Part shown: positions 1-8,896 of the stretch, piece by piece
How positions within the stretch are numbered: position 1 is the stretch's first letter
How the letters are laid out: every line of letters starts with the position of its first letter
Source of the DNA: JAHZMA01 sp965205905
GTDB lineage: Bacteria > Pseudomonadota > Alphaproteobacteria > JABAAW01 > JAHZMA01
Length of the DNA stretch: 64,000 bases
Assembly: GCA_965205905.1 (NCBI GenBank)
Contig: CBDBHZ010000011.1
Span: forward strand, 496,001-560,000
Direction of reading: 5' to 3'
Position numbers and translations under genes: made by a program
The notes under the pieces: generated by a model
What the model was told of the DNA's origin: nothing
Database searches by the model: none
What the model saw: the letters and a program-made list of their open reading frames with translations, nothing else

Positions 1-1527
1 ATTCAACATATCAGCCATCAGGCTTCGAACGCTAGGCGTGAATAACAGGGCGATTGTTATAAAGCCGTAAAATAAAATCAAGTTCAGCGTATGGCGCTTA
101 TTGTGCTGATACAGATGAATGAAGGTGAAAATAATGTAAGGCACAGTGCCAATAAGAAAAAATAACGCGTAAAGCGGGCTTAACACCAAAAACAGACAAC
201 CACCAAAGTACCATATCGCCGACCAAAGGCTAGTGGATTGCCGCAAGTTTTTATCAAATATCAGGCTGGCATAGCTGATAAGCAGTAATAATTCAGGGAA
301 TTTAATCGGGATGATAAATAATATCGCAAAGGTGAATAGATGTGGCAAGAAACGGCTTAATGCGATGAAGGTGATAATAATCAGCAAACTATGAATCAGA
401 ACAAATGTAAAAGGCAACAGGGTTTGAATATCAGCCAAGTCCCCCAAAAAGTTGAATGCCAAAAGGCTAAAAATTTGTGCCAGTAAAATCGGCAAATAGC
501 TTAATAAATCAGTATTGGCGGGCATATCAGGTAGCATCAGATAGCTGAAATAGCTGATGGGGGTGCTATCGGTAATGCCCATAAAAATATCGGCTGACGA
601 GATGCTGATATTCGATAATTTAAGAAATATCAAAATGCCCGCCAGCACAATCGGGGATATAATATCTTTGGTGAGCAAATTGGCATTATTCAGCCATTGC
701 CTTTTTCGTATAAGAACCGAATAAACCCCGAAACAGATGATGAGCGATATGATAAAAAATAAAAAGTGATAATAGCTATCCGCATCATTTTCGCCATGAT
801 GGTTATATTGCCCCAATAGGCTAAAATAAATCGGCAAAATTAACAGTTGAATCAGAGTGGCAAACCGCGCAAATTTCTCTTTACTCTCGCGATAAAATAC
901 CCGTTCGCGCAAATAAAAAGGAGTGCTGATATACAGCATCAGCAACAATAAGCCAATGCAGATAAAGGGTAAATATTGTTGATAGGAAGATAAAAACATA
1001 TTGGGTTTTTGCCATAAAATTTGCACTGTTTCTGGTATTAAAAAATAGAGTTTGCTGAAAAAAACCATCAGAGCGATAGGAATAAACCCGCTTAATAATG
1101 CCATGATAATAATGCCGAAACATAAATGCCCTGTGCTGATGGTGCGGGCAGCGCGGGCAGCGTAATAAAAAACTGCTGGCAATATCAAAACGGCAATCAA
1201 CGCATAAGGCGCTATCAAATCAAAATTATGCCGTAAGCTTGCGCTGATGATAATACTGGTCAAGATAAATAAAATCACAAAGCAGAAATTTTCCAACTCA
1301 TGCCCGATTTTATAATCATTATATAAAAAACTTTGATTGATGCGATGCCCGATATAAAAACCAATAGTTGCCATTGTTAATGCAATACACCATTGCCAGA
1401 ATGATGAAATATCGCCCGCATTTAAAATATCATAGCCTATCAGTAAACCAATTAAGCCTAAACATAATGAGGGGTAAGAATGATAGATTAATTCTTCAAG
1501 CGCATATTTGGATTTTTTTATTATCAT
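1..1527 (-). CDS. polytopic membrane protein, C-terminus cut by window edge
   Basis: The reverse strand is open for 509 codons from an ATG at 1527 to the left edge with no stop, so the gene is partial and its C-terminus lies outside. The product is almost entirely hydrophobic: about a dozen membrane segments separated by short charged loops, with N-terminus MIIKKSKYALEEL before the first helix. One loop is rich in charge (RERVFYRESKEKFARF, roughly residues 210-225). I see no catalytic motif, Walker box or family signature. It could be a transporter, a polymerase/ligase of surface polysaccharide or a membrane glycosyltransferase-like protein, but nothing visible decides this. It diverges from the ornithine-lipid gene to its right, with 147 bp between them. 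Confidence 0.75.
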   Translation of the reverse strand, partial: MIIKKSKYALEELIYHSYPSLCLGLIGLLIGYDILNAGDISSFWQWCIALTMATIGFYIGHRINQSFLYNDYKIGHELENFCFVILFILTSIIISASLRHNFDLIAPYALIAVLILPAVFYYAARAARTISTGHLCFGIIIMALLSGFIPIALMVFFSKLYFLIPETVQILWQKPNMFLSSYQQYLPFICIGLLLLMLYISTPFYLRERVFYRESKEKFARFATLIQLLILPIYFSLLGQYNHHGENDADSYYHFLFFIISLIICFGVYSVLIRKRQWLNNANLLTKDIISPIVLAGILIFLKLSNISISSADIFMGITDSTPISYFSYLMLPDMPANTDLLSYLPILLAQIFSLLAFNFLGDLADIQTLLPFTFVLIHSLLIIITFIALSRFLPHLFTFAILFIIPIKFPELLLLISYASLIFDKNLRQSTSLWSAIWYFGGCLFLVLSPLYALFFLIGTVPYIIFTFIHLYQHNKRHTLNLILFYGFITIALLFTPSVRSLMADMLN

Positions 1528-1674
1528 AATGTTAGGATTACCTTAAATGGCGTGAAAAGTTAAGGTATTTTTACGCTGATGGTCGAATATCCTATATATA
1601 AAAAAATAAGATGCTTTATTCATTTTTTTCATTTAAACTATGGTTGCTGAATCGATAAAAGTGTAAAAAGAAAT

Positions 1675-2490
1675 ATGGTAACGCAAAAAAACATAAATAA
1701 TCTGTTAGATTTTTCTGATATTGTGCAAGGTAGCCTATCAATGCGCGTTGCAACTGATGAGAATGATATTTTGCTGAGTCAAAGATTACGCTACAAGGTA
1801 TTCTTTGAAGAATTACATGCCGAATCTTCAGAACAAATCCGCGAGCAAAAACGCGATATTGACCCCTTTGATGATGTTAGCGACCATTTGCTAGTCTTTG
1901 ATAGCACACTTGCTGATGATGAATATGGGCAGTTGGTTGGCACATACCGCTTGATGCGCCAAGAAAAACTGATTGTTGGGCAGAAATTTTACACCGAAAG
2001 CGAATATGATATTAGCGGAATCAAGAAATCATTTGATAATATATTGGAATTGGGGCGTTCCTGTGTCCGCAGTGAATATCGCACCAAACAGGTGATTAGC
2101 TTGCTGTGGCGGGGGTTGAGTCGCTATATCATGCATTATGATATTGATGTGTTGGTGGGGTGTGGCAGTTTTCATGGTGCTAACCCGCAAAAACATGAAT
2201 CGGCGATTGCGTTATTGCATCACTATCATCTTGCGCCTGCCAATATTCGCTCGCATTCGCTTTCTGATTATGATGTTTTGCCATTTGATGAGAGCAAACA
2301 TTCATCAAGGCAGGGCTTGCGCGATATTCCGCCTTTGATTAAGGGCTATATAAGGGTTGGCGCGTATATTGGCGAAGGGATTTATGTTGACCATAAATTT
2401 GATACGGTCGATGTTTGTATGATTATGCCGATTCACGAAATTTCACCGCGTTATTTTAATCATTTTTTCGCACGCGATGAAAGCGAGTAA
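1675..2490 (+). CDS. olsB: L-ornithine N(alpha)-acyltransferase (OlsB-like GNAT)
   Basis: This 271-residue protein resembles the OlsB/hemolysin-type acyltransferases that attach a 3-hydroxyacyl chain from acyl-ACP to ornithine, the first step of ornithine-lipid synthesis. Family hallmarks are LRYKVFFEEL (about 38-47), the acidic DPFDD loop (63-67), GTYRLM (89-94) and ELGRSCV (125-131), followed by a region ending in GCGSFHG. The next gene encodes the second acyltransferase of the pathway, 14 bp (or 29 bp by its ATG) downstream, which supports the assignment. Ornithine lipids are known as phosphate-free membrane lipids in marine and soil bacteria. I see no Pho-box-like repeat upstream. Only a weak ribosome site (AAAAAGAA) precedes the ATG. 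Confidence 0.85.
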   Translation: MVTQKNINNLLDFSDIVQGSLSMRVATDENDILLSQRLRYKVFFEELHAESSEQIREQKRDIDPFDDVSDHLLVFDSTLADDEYGQLVGTYRLMRQEKLIVGQKFYTESEYDISGIKKSFDNILELGRSCVRSEYRTKQVISLLWRGLSRYIMHYDIDVLVGCGSFHGANPQKHESAIALLHHYHLAPANIRSHSLSDYDVLPFDESKHSSRQGLRDIPPLIKGYIRVGAYIGEGIYVDHKFDTVDVCMIMPIHEISPRYFNHFFARDESE

Positions 2491-2519
2491 TTTCCAAAAT
2501 TATTTTGGCGAATCACTTT

Positions 2520-3389
2520 ATGAATCAGCAAGCCCCACCCCAAGCCCTACCTCAAGCCCCACCCCAAGCATTGCCACCACTTTATAAAGCAAACGCGCCT
2601 TTTAATAAAATCTACAAAATTTCTGCCATCGTAATGCTCACAGTGGTGTTAAGCATTATCGGCTTGCCTTGGATATTGTTGGGCAAGCAAGTGCCGATTT
2701 GGATAAGCATCGCATGGCATAAAACCGCCTTAAAAATATTAAATATACGCGTCAACATACATGGCAAAAAAATACAATCACGAAAAAGTGGCATGTTTTG
2801 TTCGAATCACCTTTCTTATTTGGATATTATGGTGCTGGGCTCGGTGATTGGCGGCAGGTTTGTCTCGCGTGCTGATGTGCGGCATTGGCCATTCATAGGC
2901 TATCTGGCAAGAAGGCAAGGCACAATTTTTATTGAACGCAATAAAAAACATGCCGAAAAACATATCACAATGCTTGGCAATGCGCTCAACAAATCATTAC
3001 CGTTGATTGTGTTTGCCGAAGGCACATCGACCGATGGCGTTACGGTCTTGCCGATGAAATCAACCTTGTTTCAACCCCTAATATCAAACACCCAAGCCCA
3101 AACAGATTCAGTAAAGTCGATTCCGATTCAGCCCGTTACTATCAGCTATAAAAAACATGGTGGCTTGCCGATGGGGCGGGTTTATGAACCTTTATGTGCA
3201 TGGTATGGCGATATGGATTTGGCATCGCATCTATCAGAATTTTTGGCATTAGGCGCGATTGAGGTTGAGGTGATATTCCACCCCACAACATCAATCGAAA
3301 ATTTTGATGGCAATCGCAAATTATTGGCAGAAAATTTGCATCAAACAATTAAACAAGGGCTAACGAAACTCAGACAATATAGGCTTTAA
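2520..3389 (+). CDS. olsA: 1-acyl-glycerol-3-phosphate/lyso-ornithine-lipid acyltransferase (PlsC/OlsA-like)
   Basis: A PlsC-domain O-acyltransferase that in this context most likely acylates lyso-ornithine lipid made by the upstream enzyme; a role on lysophosphatidic acid is equally possible by domain. The catalytic NHLSYLD (H-x4-D, about 96-102) and FAEGT (165-169) motifs are present, after one hydrophobic anchor near residues 36-58. I start at ATG 2520; a TTG at 2505 would add five residues. The first 20 residues are a Gln/Ala/Pro low-complexity tail encoded by a 24-bp tandem duplication. The protein is about 289 residues, normal for the family. Confidence 0.82.
   Translation: MNQQAPPQALPQAPPQALPPLYKANAPFNKIYKISAIVMLTVVLSIIGLPWILLGKQVPIWISIAWHKTALKILNIRVNIHGKKIQSRKSGMFCSNHLSYLDIMVLGSVIGGRFVSRADVRHWPFIGYLARRQGTIFIERNKKHAEKHITMLGNALNKSLPLIVFAEGTSTDGVTVLPMKSTLFQPLISNTQAQTDSVKSIPIQPVTISYKKHGGLPMGRVYEPLCAWYGDMDLASHLSEFLALGAIEVEVIFHPTTSIENFDGNRKLLAENLHQTIKQGLTKLRQYRL
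2529..2576 (+). repeat. 24-bp tandem duplication in the olsA N-terminus
   Basis: Two adjacent 24-bp copies (2529-2552 and 2553-2576) begin CAAGCCCCACCCCAAGC and differ only near their 3' ends. They are in frame and give the proline/glutamine repeat at the start of the acyltransferase. This is one of many short tandem duplications in the window. Confidence 0.85.
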
Positions 3390-3416
3390 GATAAATCATT
3401 CCAGCATCGATATGAT

Positions 3417-3433
3417 TTGGCACATATCTTGCT
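3417..3433 (+). promoter_or_regulatory. sigma-54 (RpoN) promoter of the flgI operon
   Basis: TTGGCAC-ATATC-TTGCT matches the -24/-12 consensus TGGCAC-N5-TTGC(A/T), with GG at 3419-3420 and GC at 3431-3432 separated by exactly ten bases. Transcription would start near 3444, about 30 bp before the flgI ATG. RpoN control of flagellar rod/hook-stage genes is established in several alphaproteobacteria. An activator such as FlbD or FleQ would be required and is not in the window. Confidence 0.8.
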
Positions 3434-3474
3434 TTGCTATCATCATAATAATCATTTTGATACAGAAGAGCATC

Positions 3475-4647
3475 ATGAGTAAAGAAAATCCCTATCGGGC
3501 ATTCCGTGATAACCAACAAGCACAGCAAAATAAGCAGGGCAAGCAAGGTAAAAATCGTCGCTTTGATTTTGAAGCTGGGCGCATGATTTCGGTGATATTG
3601 TTTTTTTGCGTGATTTTAATTGGCTATACCGCAGGTTTAGTGGTTTCGGTGGCAGTTGCCCAGCCACGCATCAAAGATATTGCAGGTTTTGAAGGGGTTC
3701 GTTCGAATCTGTTGGTTGGTTATGGCTTGGTTGTTGGGCTTTCGGGCACGGGCGATAGGCTGGAAAATTCTGTGTTCACCCGCGAAAGTTTGGTGGGTGT
3801 GCTAGAAAGATTAGGCGTTAATGCCAATAGCGATAGGTTACGCACCACCAATGTGGCAGCCGTGATTGTTACCGCTGTGTTGCCACCTTTTGCACGGCAT
3901 GGCGCAACCATTGATATTACCATTTCAGCATTAGGTGATTCCGAATCTCTACAAGGCGGCACATTATTAGCAACGCCATTGGTGGCAGCTGATGGGCAAG
4001 TCTATGCGGTTGGGCAAGGCACGATTGCACTCTCATCTTTAGTAGCACCGCGTGGCGGTTTGGCAGACCTCAATGCACCACGTGGCGTGCCAACATCGGG
4101 CAGAATCGCAGGTGGCGCGATTGTAGAAAACGAGATAAATTTTACGCTAGAAGGCAAAACAGAAATTCGAATGGCATTGCATAATCCTGATTTTACCACA
4201 GCGCGCAGAATGGTATCAGCCATTAACAGCTTTTTAGGTAACGAGATTGCCACCACCAACGACCCTGGTACTGTATTGATACGGGTGCCAGCACTTTACC
4301 GCAATTCTGTGAACGAGCTGATTGCCGATATTGAACAATTACGCGTGGTTGTTGATAGAATAGCCAGAGTGGTGATTAACGAACATGCTGGCATAGTGGT
4401 GATGGGTGAAGGGGTGCAGATTAGCCCCGTTTCAATCGCGCAAGGCAATTTAAGCCTACAGATAATCGATGACGATGGCGAAGTAACGGAGCAAGCAGGC
4501 GCGTTTCGCAGTTTAGAAGGCGCCACCACATTAGAAGAAGTCGTGAATGGGTTGAATGCGCTAGGCGTGCAACCGCGCGATATGATTGAAATTTTGCAGG
4601 CATTGCACAAATCGGGTGCATTGCAAGCCACAATAGAAGTGATGTAA
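3475..4647 (+). CDS. flgI: flagellar P-ring protein FlgI
   Basis: FlgI polymerises in the periplasm into the P ring around the flagellar rod. The mature region starts with the classic RIKDIAGFEGVRSNLLVGYG and continues with GTGD, family-typical throughout, ending in IEVM. I choose the ATG at 3475, giving 390 residues, because an in-frame upstream ATG at 3412 would lie within or before the sigma-54 promoter. The N-terminus is unusual: about 35 polar residues (Gln/Lys-rich) precede the hydrophobic signal segment (about 37-58), longer than a normal signal peptide. The gene is followed after 12 bp by flgJ, so the block is likely one operon. Confidence 0.93.
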   Translation: MSKENPYRAFRDNQQAQQNKQGKQGKNRRFDFEAGRMISVILFFCVILIGYTAGLVVSVAVAQPRIKDIAGFEGVRSNLLVGYGLVVGLSGTGDRLENSVFTRESLVGVLERLGVNANSDRLRTTNVAAVIVTAVLPPFARHGATIDITISALGDSESLQGGTLLATPLVAADGQVYAVGQGTIALSSLVAPRGGLADLNAPRGVPTSGRIAGGAIVENEINFTLEGKTEIRMALHNPDFTTARRMVSAINSFLGNEIATTNDPGTVLIRVPALYRNSVNELIADIEQLRVVVDRIARVVINEHAGIVVMGEGVQISPVSIAQGNLSLQIIDDDGEVTEQAGAFRSLEGATTLEEVVNGLNALGVQPRDMIEILQALHKSGALQATIEVM

Positions 4648-4659
4648 GGAGTATAAATT

Positions 4660-5079
4660 ATGTCTGATGGATTCGGTTTGGCACAAAACTTGCTTGATAT
4701 AAATCTGCAACCGCAAGCACCTGATTTAGAGCTTGTTAAAAGACTAGGCGGTAAAAATACCCCTAAAGATGTTTTGCGGGACACAGCAGAACAGTTTGAA
4801 TCATTTTTTTTACAGACTGTTTTGGAAAGCATGACCCAAACCATAGGCGCGGAAGACGCACTTGGAAATGGCGGAAATGCAGAAAAAATATGGCGCTCCC
4901 AAATGAATGAGCATTTCGCTGCGGCGATTACGCAATCAGGGGGCATCGGGATAGCAGATAGTGTCTATAAGGAATTAATAGCACTTCAGGAGGAAAACGG
5001 CAATGAGCAAAATGACGGAGGAAAAACGAGTGGCAAGGAGTCAAGCAACGACTCAACGCCCACTACAATCAACAGATAA
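4660..5079 (+). CDS. flgJ: rod-binding protein, FlgJ N-terminal domain only
   Basis: This 139-residue protein has the rod-binding domain of FlgJ (AEQFESFFLQTVLESM, about 44-59, and a C-terminal GGIGIADSVY segment). It lacks the muramidase domain of enterobacterial FlgJ, the usual situation in alphaproteobacteria, where a separate lytic enzyme opens the wall for the rod. A strong ribosome site (AAGGAG) lies 8 bases before the ATG. The last 77 bp overlap the start of the next gene in another frame; its tail (from about residue 115) is hydrophilic, Asn/Ser/Thr-rich and probably disordered. Confidence 0.85.
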   Translation: MSDGFGLAQNLLDINLQPQAPDLELVKRLGGKNTPKDVLRDTAEQFESFFLQTVLESMTQTIGAEDALGNGGNAEKIWRSQMNEHFAAAITQSGGIGIADSVYKELIALQEENGNEQNDGGKTSGKESSNDSTPTTINR

Positions 5080-5605
5080 TCAAGCCGATAATCTGGCAGA
5101 TAATAATCTAGCCAATAACAACCTTGATGGCCAGCTTGCTTCAGCACCTAATATGGTGTTTGCCTCAACCGCACTTGACCCCGAACAAAAAGCCCGTGAA
5201 TTACAACGCATTGTCGGCAGTCTGATTGATATATTAGACCGCGAAAACGACCTTATCATCCATAAACCATTGGTTAATTTTGATAGGCTTAAAAGCATCA
5301 GCGTTCAGAAAAAACATCTCTTTGAAGAATATCATGGTTTCCTTGCCACCATCGGCTCGCTTAAAAATCTTGCGGGTGATTTGAATGATGCGATGCGCGA
5401 AAATCTTAAATCAATGTTTTCACGTTATGAAAAAGCTGCCGAAACCAACGAGAGGCGGCTGACCGTTGCTCTCAAAATTTCAGCTAAAATTCTAGATGCT
5501 GTTAGCAGTGAACAATCCAATAATGCGCCAGTGCTGTCTTACAATCAGCATGGGCGGGTGAAGAAACCCGCTTATCAGCCATTAGGCTTTAAGCACGAGA
5601 TTTAA
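5003..5605 (+). CDS. flgN: FlgN-like flagellar export chaperone
   Basis: The 200-residue product sits between flgJ and flgK, the usual place of the FlgN chaperone that protects FlgK before export. Its central part (about 70-170) is a heptad-rich helix with ELQRIVGSLIDILDREND and later LKSISVQKKHLFEEY, typical of the FlgN fold. The first 60 residues are Asn/Asp/Gln-rich low complexity with repeats of the form NLADNNLANNNL. A strong Shine-Dalgarno (CAGGAGG, 4988-4994) inside flgJ sets the ATG at 5003 despite the 77-bp overlap. Family assignment rests on context plus helical character rather than strong sequence identity. Confidence 0.68.
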   Translation: MSKMTEEKRVARSQATTQRPLQSTDNQADNLADNNLANNNLDGQLASAPNMVFASTALDPEQKARELQRIVGSLIDILDRENDLIIHKPLVNFDRLKSISVQKKHLFEEYHGFLATIGSLKNLAGDLNDAMRENLKSMFSRYEKAAETNERRLTVALKISAKILDAVSSEQSNNAPVLSYNQHGRVKKPAYQPLGFKHEI

Positions 5606-5615
5606 TAGGTTTATT

Positions 5616-7040
5616 ATGTCACTCTTTACCGCATTACGTAGCTCAGCCAATACTGCCTTACAAATAGGCACAGGTCTGCAATATCATTCGCAGAATATTA
5701 GCAGTGCCAACGACCCTGATTATCACAGGATTGAAGTTCGCTATCAATATAATGGCAATTTTGTGCATTTGGGCACACCTGAACGCGTCAATGATATTGG
5801 CATCAGCCGTGAATTATTATTACAACGTGGCACTTCAGGTGAAAGTGATACATTACAACAATATCTATCATCATTAGATGGCTTGCTAGGGTTAGATGGG
5901 CAAACCCCACGATTAACCGATGCGTTTGAACGTTTCGTGCAAAGTTGGCGCGATTTTCAAACCAGCCCCGACCTTGATTCGGCGCAAAATGTGGTGGTGA
6001 GTAGCGGACAAACTTTAGCGAGTGAAATTTCAACATTTGCATTTGAACTTGGCACATTACGCAATGATGCCGATGTGAATATCAATGCTGATATTCGTGA
6101 TGCCAATGGTTTATTACGCGAAATTGGCAGATTAAATGCCCGTATCGCCAATGCCAAAGCACAAGATGTATCAACGGGTGTGCTTGAAAATGAACGTGAT
6201 ACCGCCATCAATGAGCTGGCGAGGATTCTTGCATTGCAAACCTCGACTGATAATGATAGCGGTGTGGTGAGTATCTATACGCGCACAGGACATTTATTGT
6301 TAGGTGCTAGCGGGCAACCGCGTGAACTTGCTTATGATAGTGGCGCGCGTGAAATTAGTGTGGGTGATACCACAAATGTGATTGCCGATAATGACCGTGT
6401 CTTGCTTTCCAACGGTTCGCTAAAAGCGCATTTTAATCTGATTCGCGATGGTGCAGCCAATACCCAAAATAGCGATGATAATGTCGCCTTACTCGCCAAA
6501 TATGAAATTATCTTGAACGAATTCGCAACACAATTAACCGATAGCACCGATACAACATCATTTAATGAAGCATTTCAGCGCAATACAGGCGCAACGCCTT
6601 TTACATTTTTTAATGCTGATGCCACTGCTCGCAATATTACGGTTAATTCTGATTTGGTTGATGGCATTAACCGTATCCCGATTGATACGGTGCAAACAGC
6701 AGTCGCTGCCGATAATGTGATTGATGTGTTGGTATTAGATACCCGCAATATTACCAATGGCAATTTAACCACCACATTACAGCAAAGCAACCGAAGCTAT
6801 AAGGATTTAGCCAATGGCATTATTAGCCAATTAGGGCAGACGATTAATAAATATGATTCGCTCGCCGATATTGATGGTGCAGTGCGTGATGGCTTGAAAG
6901 AACAGCTGGTGAATCGCGCAGGGGTGAATAGTGACGAAGAATTAACGCATATTCAGCAATTACAAACGCTTTATGCGGCAAATGCCAGAATTATCGCAAC
7001 CATCAACAGTATGTTTGATGATTTATTACGCACCGTCTAA
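5616..7040 (+). CDS. flgK: flagellar hook-associated protein 1 (FlgK)
   Basis: FlgK forms the first hook-filament junction layer. The 474-residue protein has the conserved N-terminal D0 helix (SLFTALRSSANTALQIGTG), the rod/hook-type segment NISSANDPDYHR (about 28-39) and a C-terminal helix (HIQQLQTLYAANARIIATIN) that pairs with it. The middle is variable and Thr/Asn/Asp-rich, as expected for the exposed domain. It starts 10 bp after flgN with a weak ribosome site. The partner flgL, normally adjacent, is not present; the next gene is an unrelated transporter, so the operon probably ends here. Confidence 0.9.
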   Translation: MSLFTALRSSANTALQIGTGLQYHSQNISSANDPDYHRIEVRYQYNGNFVHLGTPERVNDIGISRELLLQRGTSGESDTLQQYLSSLDGLLGLDGQTPRLTDAFERFVQSWRDFQTSPDLDSAQNVVVSSGQTLASEISTFAFELGTLRNDADVNINADIRDANGLLREIGRLNARIANAKAQDVSTGVLENERDTAINELARILALQTSTDNDSGVVSIYTRTGHLLLGASGQPRELAYDSGAREISVGDTTNVIADNDRVLLSNGSLKAHFNLIRDGAANTQNSDDNVALLAKYEIILNEFATQLTDSTDTTSFNEAFQRNTGATPFTFFNADATARNITVNSDLVDGINRIPIDTVQTAVAADNVIDVLVLDTRNITNGNLTTTLQQSNRSYKDLANGIISQLGQTINKYDSLADIDGAVRDGLKEQLVNRAGVNSDEELTHIQQLQTLYAANARIIATINSMFDDLLRTV

Positions 7041-7140
7041 TTAAGGTGCGGCTGGGTATGGAAGCGGATGGCTTCTTCTGCCAAATAGCCTGATACAAGT
7101 TGTCTCCATCCAACTGGGTGGTAAGTTTTACTTGCCACCA

Positions 7141-7178
7141 ATTTTTTTGGCAATTTTTTTGGCAATTTTTTTCTGGCA
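7141..7178 (+). repeat. 12-bp tandem repeat downstream of flgK
   Basis: Two exact copies of ATTTTTTTGGCA (7141-7152, 7153-7164) are followed by a 14-bp variant with CT inserted (7165-7178). The array lies in the 216-bp gap between flgK and the DMT transporter. The T-rich runs could help termination, but no stable GC stem is visible just upstream. Confidence 0.8.
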
Positions 7179-7256
7179 AATTCTTTCTGATAATTTTTGG
7201 GCACTATTAAGATTGTTTCATATGTAGCACTGTGATAGATTACAGTGAAGATTTTT

Positions 7257-8216
7257 ATGATGATTAATTTATTTCGCTCATTCACCAAAAATGTCGGACG
7301 CGGTGCCGTTTTACCCAGTATTTTGATGATTCTCATCGGTTTGCTGTTTCTATCCCTTATGAATATAATGATTAAACAGCTTGGCACTTATGGTTATCAG
7401 GGTGGGTTTCTTGCTTTCATGCGGAATTTAACGGCTGTGATGGTGGCGATAACGATATTATTAGCGTCGGGCTATTTCACGGCTAAAAAGCGTCATCACC
7501 TGAATATGCCACGTTTCAAACTCTTATTCTTGCGTGGATTTTTTATCATCGCCTCACAAACATCTTTTTTTACCGCATTGCATCATATTGAATTGGGGCT
7601 TGCACGGGCATTAAGCTATACCAGTTCAATTTTTGTCACGATTCTGGCGATGGCTTTGCTGAAAGAAAAATGCGGCATCTGGCGTGGTAGTGCCATTATT
7701 ATCGGGCTGATAGGCACATTTTTGGTGATGGGTGAGGGGCTATCACTAGAGATAGAAAAATCACCCTATTATTTGCTGACAATCGTATCAGCACTGGCCT
7801 TTGCTGGTGCCATCACCACCTTGTCATTTTTTCCGAAAAGCGATGATAATCTGGTGCTGATTACCTATGCCCAAATTGTGGCGACGGCTTTGGGCGCGCT
7901 TGCCCTCACTTTCATTTTTGAATGGCAGGCGATTAACAATATCAGAGATTTATTCTTGATGCTATTATCGGGGCTGTTTGGCACATTTGGTGTGCTATGT
8001 ATCAGCTTTGCCTATCGGATGTCGCAGGCGAGTTTGCTGGCATCATTTCAATATTTTGGTTTGCTGTATGCGCTATTTTTTGGTTGGATATTCTTTGGCG
8101 AAAACCCGCTTGATAAATTATTCCCGGGCGCAGTTTTGATTGTAGGCGCAGGCATTGTGATTGCCGTGCGCGAGGCGATGAAAAAAATTGAACGTCCGCC
8201 CCAAGAAGGCGGATAG
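7257..8216 (+). CDS. EamA/DMT-family transporter
   Basis: An inner-membrane transporter of the drug/metabolite transporter superfamily with about ten hydrophobic helices in two EamA repeats. The residue pattern (MRNLTAVM, LARALSYTSSIFVTILA, ending in FFGENP and VLIVGAGIVIAVRE) is typical. The substrate cannot be read from sequence. I favour ATG 7257 (319 residues), preceded by GTGAAG; a GTG at 7245 is in frame and would add four residues. It is unrelated at close range to the two DMT paralogs near 58 kb. Confidence 0.85.
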   Translation: MMINLFRSFTKNVGRGAVLPSILMILIGLLFLSLMNIMIKQLGTYGYQGGFLAFMRNLTAVMVAITILLASGYFTAKKRHHLNMPRFKLLFLRGFFIIASQTSFFTALHHIELGLARALSYTSSIFVTILAMALLKEKCGIWRGSAIIIGLIGTFLVMGEGLSLEIEKSPYYLLTIVSALAFAGAITTLSFFPKSDDNLVLITYAQIVATALGALALTFIFEWQAINNIRDLFLMLLSGLFGTFGVLCISFAYRMSQASLLASFQYFGLLYALFFGWIFFGENPLDKLFPGAVLIVGAGIVIAVREAMKKIERPPQEGG

Positions 8217-8289
8217 TAAAATATAACTTGCCATGATGGCGATAGTTTTATAAGATAATGCTAACAATTATTTTAGATGGGAATATGTT

Positions 8290-8874
8290 ATGTTAAACAC
8301 AATCTTAAAACAACCAACATTGATTGATAATCTATGGCGCAGTGATAATGTTTTATTACGCAATGCGATTTTATGCGTTGTTGGCACGCTATTATTGGCG
8401 GTCAGCGCGCAAGTGAAAGTGCCGATAGGGCCTGTGCCAATTTCAATGCAGACTTTTGTGGTTTTGCTGATTGGCGTTACATATGGCATGAGTTTAGGCG
8501 GTTTTACCGTGCTTCTTTATTTAATGTATGGCATTGCAGGCTTGCCAGTTTTTGCAGGCGGTATTGGTGCGGCAGTTTTATTGGGCCCAAGTGGCGGTTA
8601 TCTTATCGGCTTTTGGTTTGCGGCATTGGTTGCAGGCTTTCTGGCGCAAAATGGCTTCACGCAAAGCTTTCCAAGAATGATAGTGCTTGGCATCATCGCC
8701 TCACTCACGGTTTACATAACGGGATTGCTACAATTAGGCACAGTGATTGGTTGGGATAAACCGATTTTGCAAATAGGTCTGTTACCTTTCGTTTATGGCG
8801 ATTGCTTGAAAATCATTTTGATGGCGGCATTGACGCGCGGATTTTTAAGCCGTATCAATCATAGAGAATCGTAA
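8290..8874 (+). CDS. bioY: biotin transporter S-component BioY
   Basis: BioY is the substrate-binding membrane subunit of the ECF biotin importer. The 194-residue protein has six hydrophobic segments and the family's conserved stretches VPIGPVPISMQTFVVLLIG and GGIGAAVLLGPSGGYLIGF. No bioM/bioN genes lie nearby, as is common; solitary BioY can transport biotin or use shared ECF ATPases. Its presence suggests reliance on external biotin, but whether the cell can also make biotin cannot be told from this window. It ends before a strong terminator shared with the convergent pepA. Confidence 0.93.
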   Translation: MLNTILKQPTLIDNLWRSDNVLLRNAILCVVGTLLLAVSAQVKVPIGPVPISMQTFVVLLIGVTYGMSLGGFTVLLYLMYGIAGLPVFAGGIGAAVLLGPSGGYLIGFWFAALVAGFLAQNGFTQSFPRMIVLGIIASLTVYITGLLQLGTVIGWDKPILQIGLLPFVYGDCLKIILMAALTRGFLSRINHRES

Positions 8875-8896
8875 ATTTTCTAAAAAAACGAACATA

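Noticed and set aside
881..1123. Separate small minus-strand gene
   Set aside because: It sits in another frame inside the 509-codon membrane protein that runs off the left edge.
3412..3474. Upstream ATG that would lengthen FlgI by 21 residues
   Set aside because: It lies before and within the sigma-54 promoter, adds an unlikely Ile-rich leader, and the internal ATG at 3475 is consistent with the predicted transcript.
7037..7387. Minus-strand frame of 116 codons after flgK
   Set aside because: It crosses the T-rich 12-bp array and the start of the DMT transporter, has repetitive Lys/Leu content from that array and no family features; it is a shadow.
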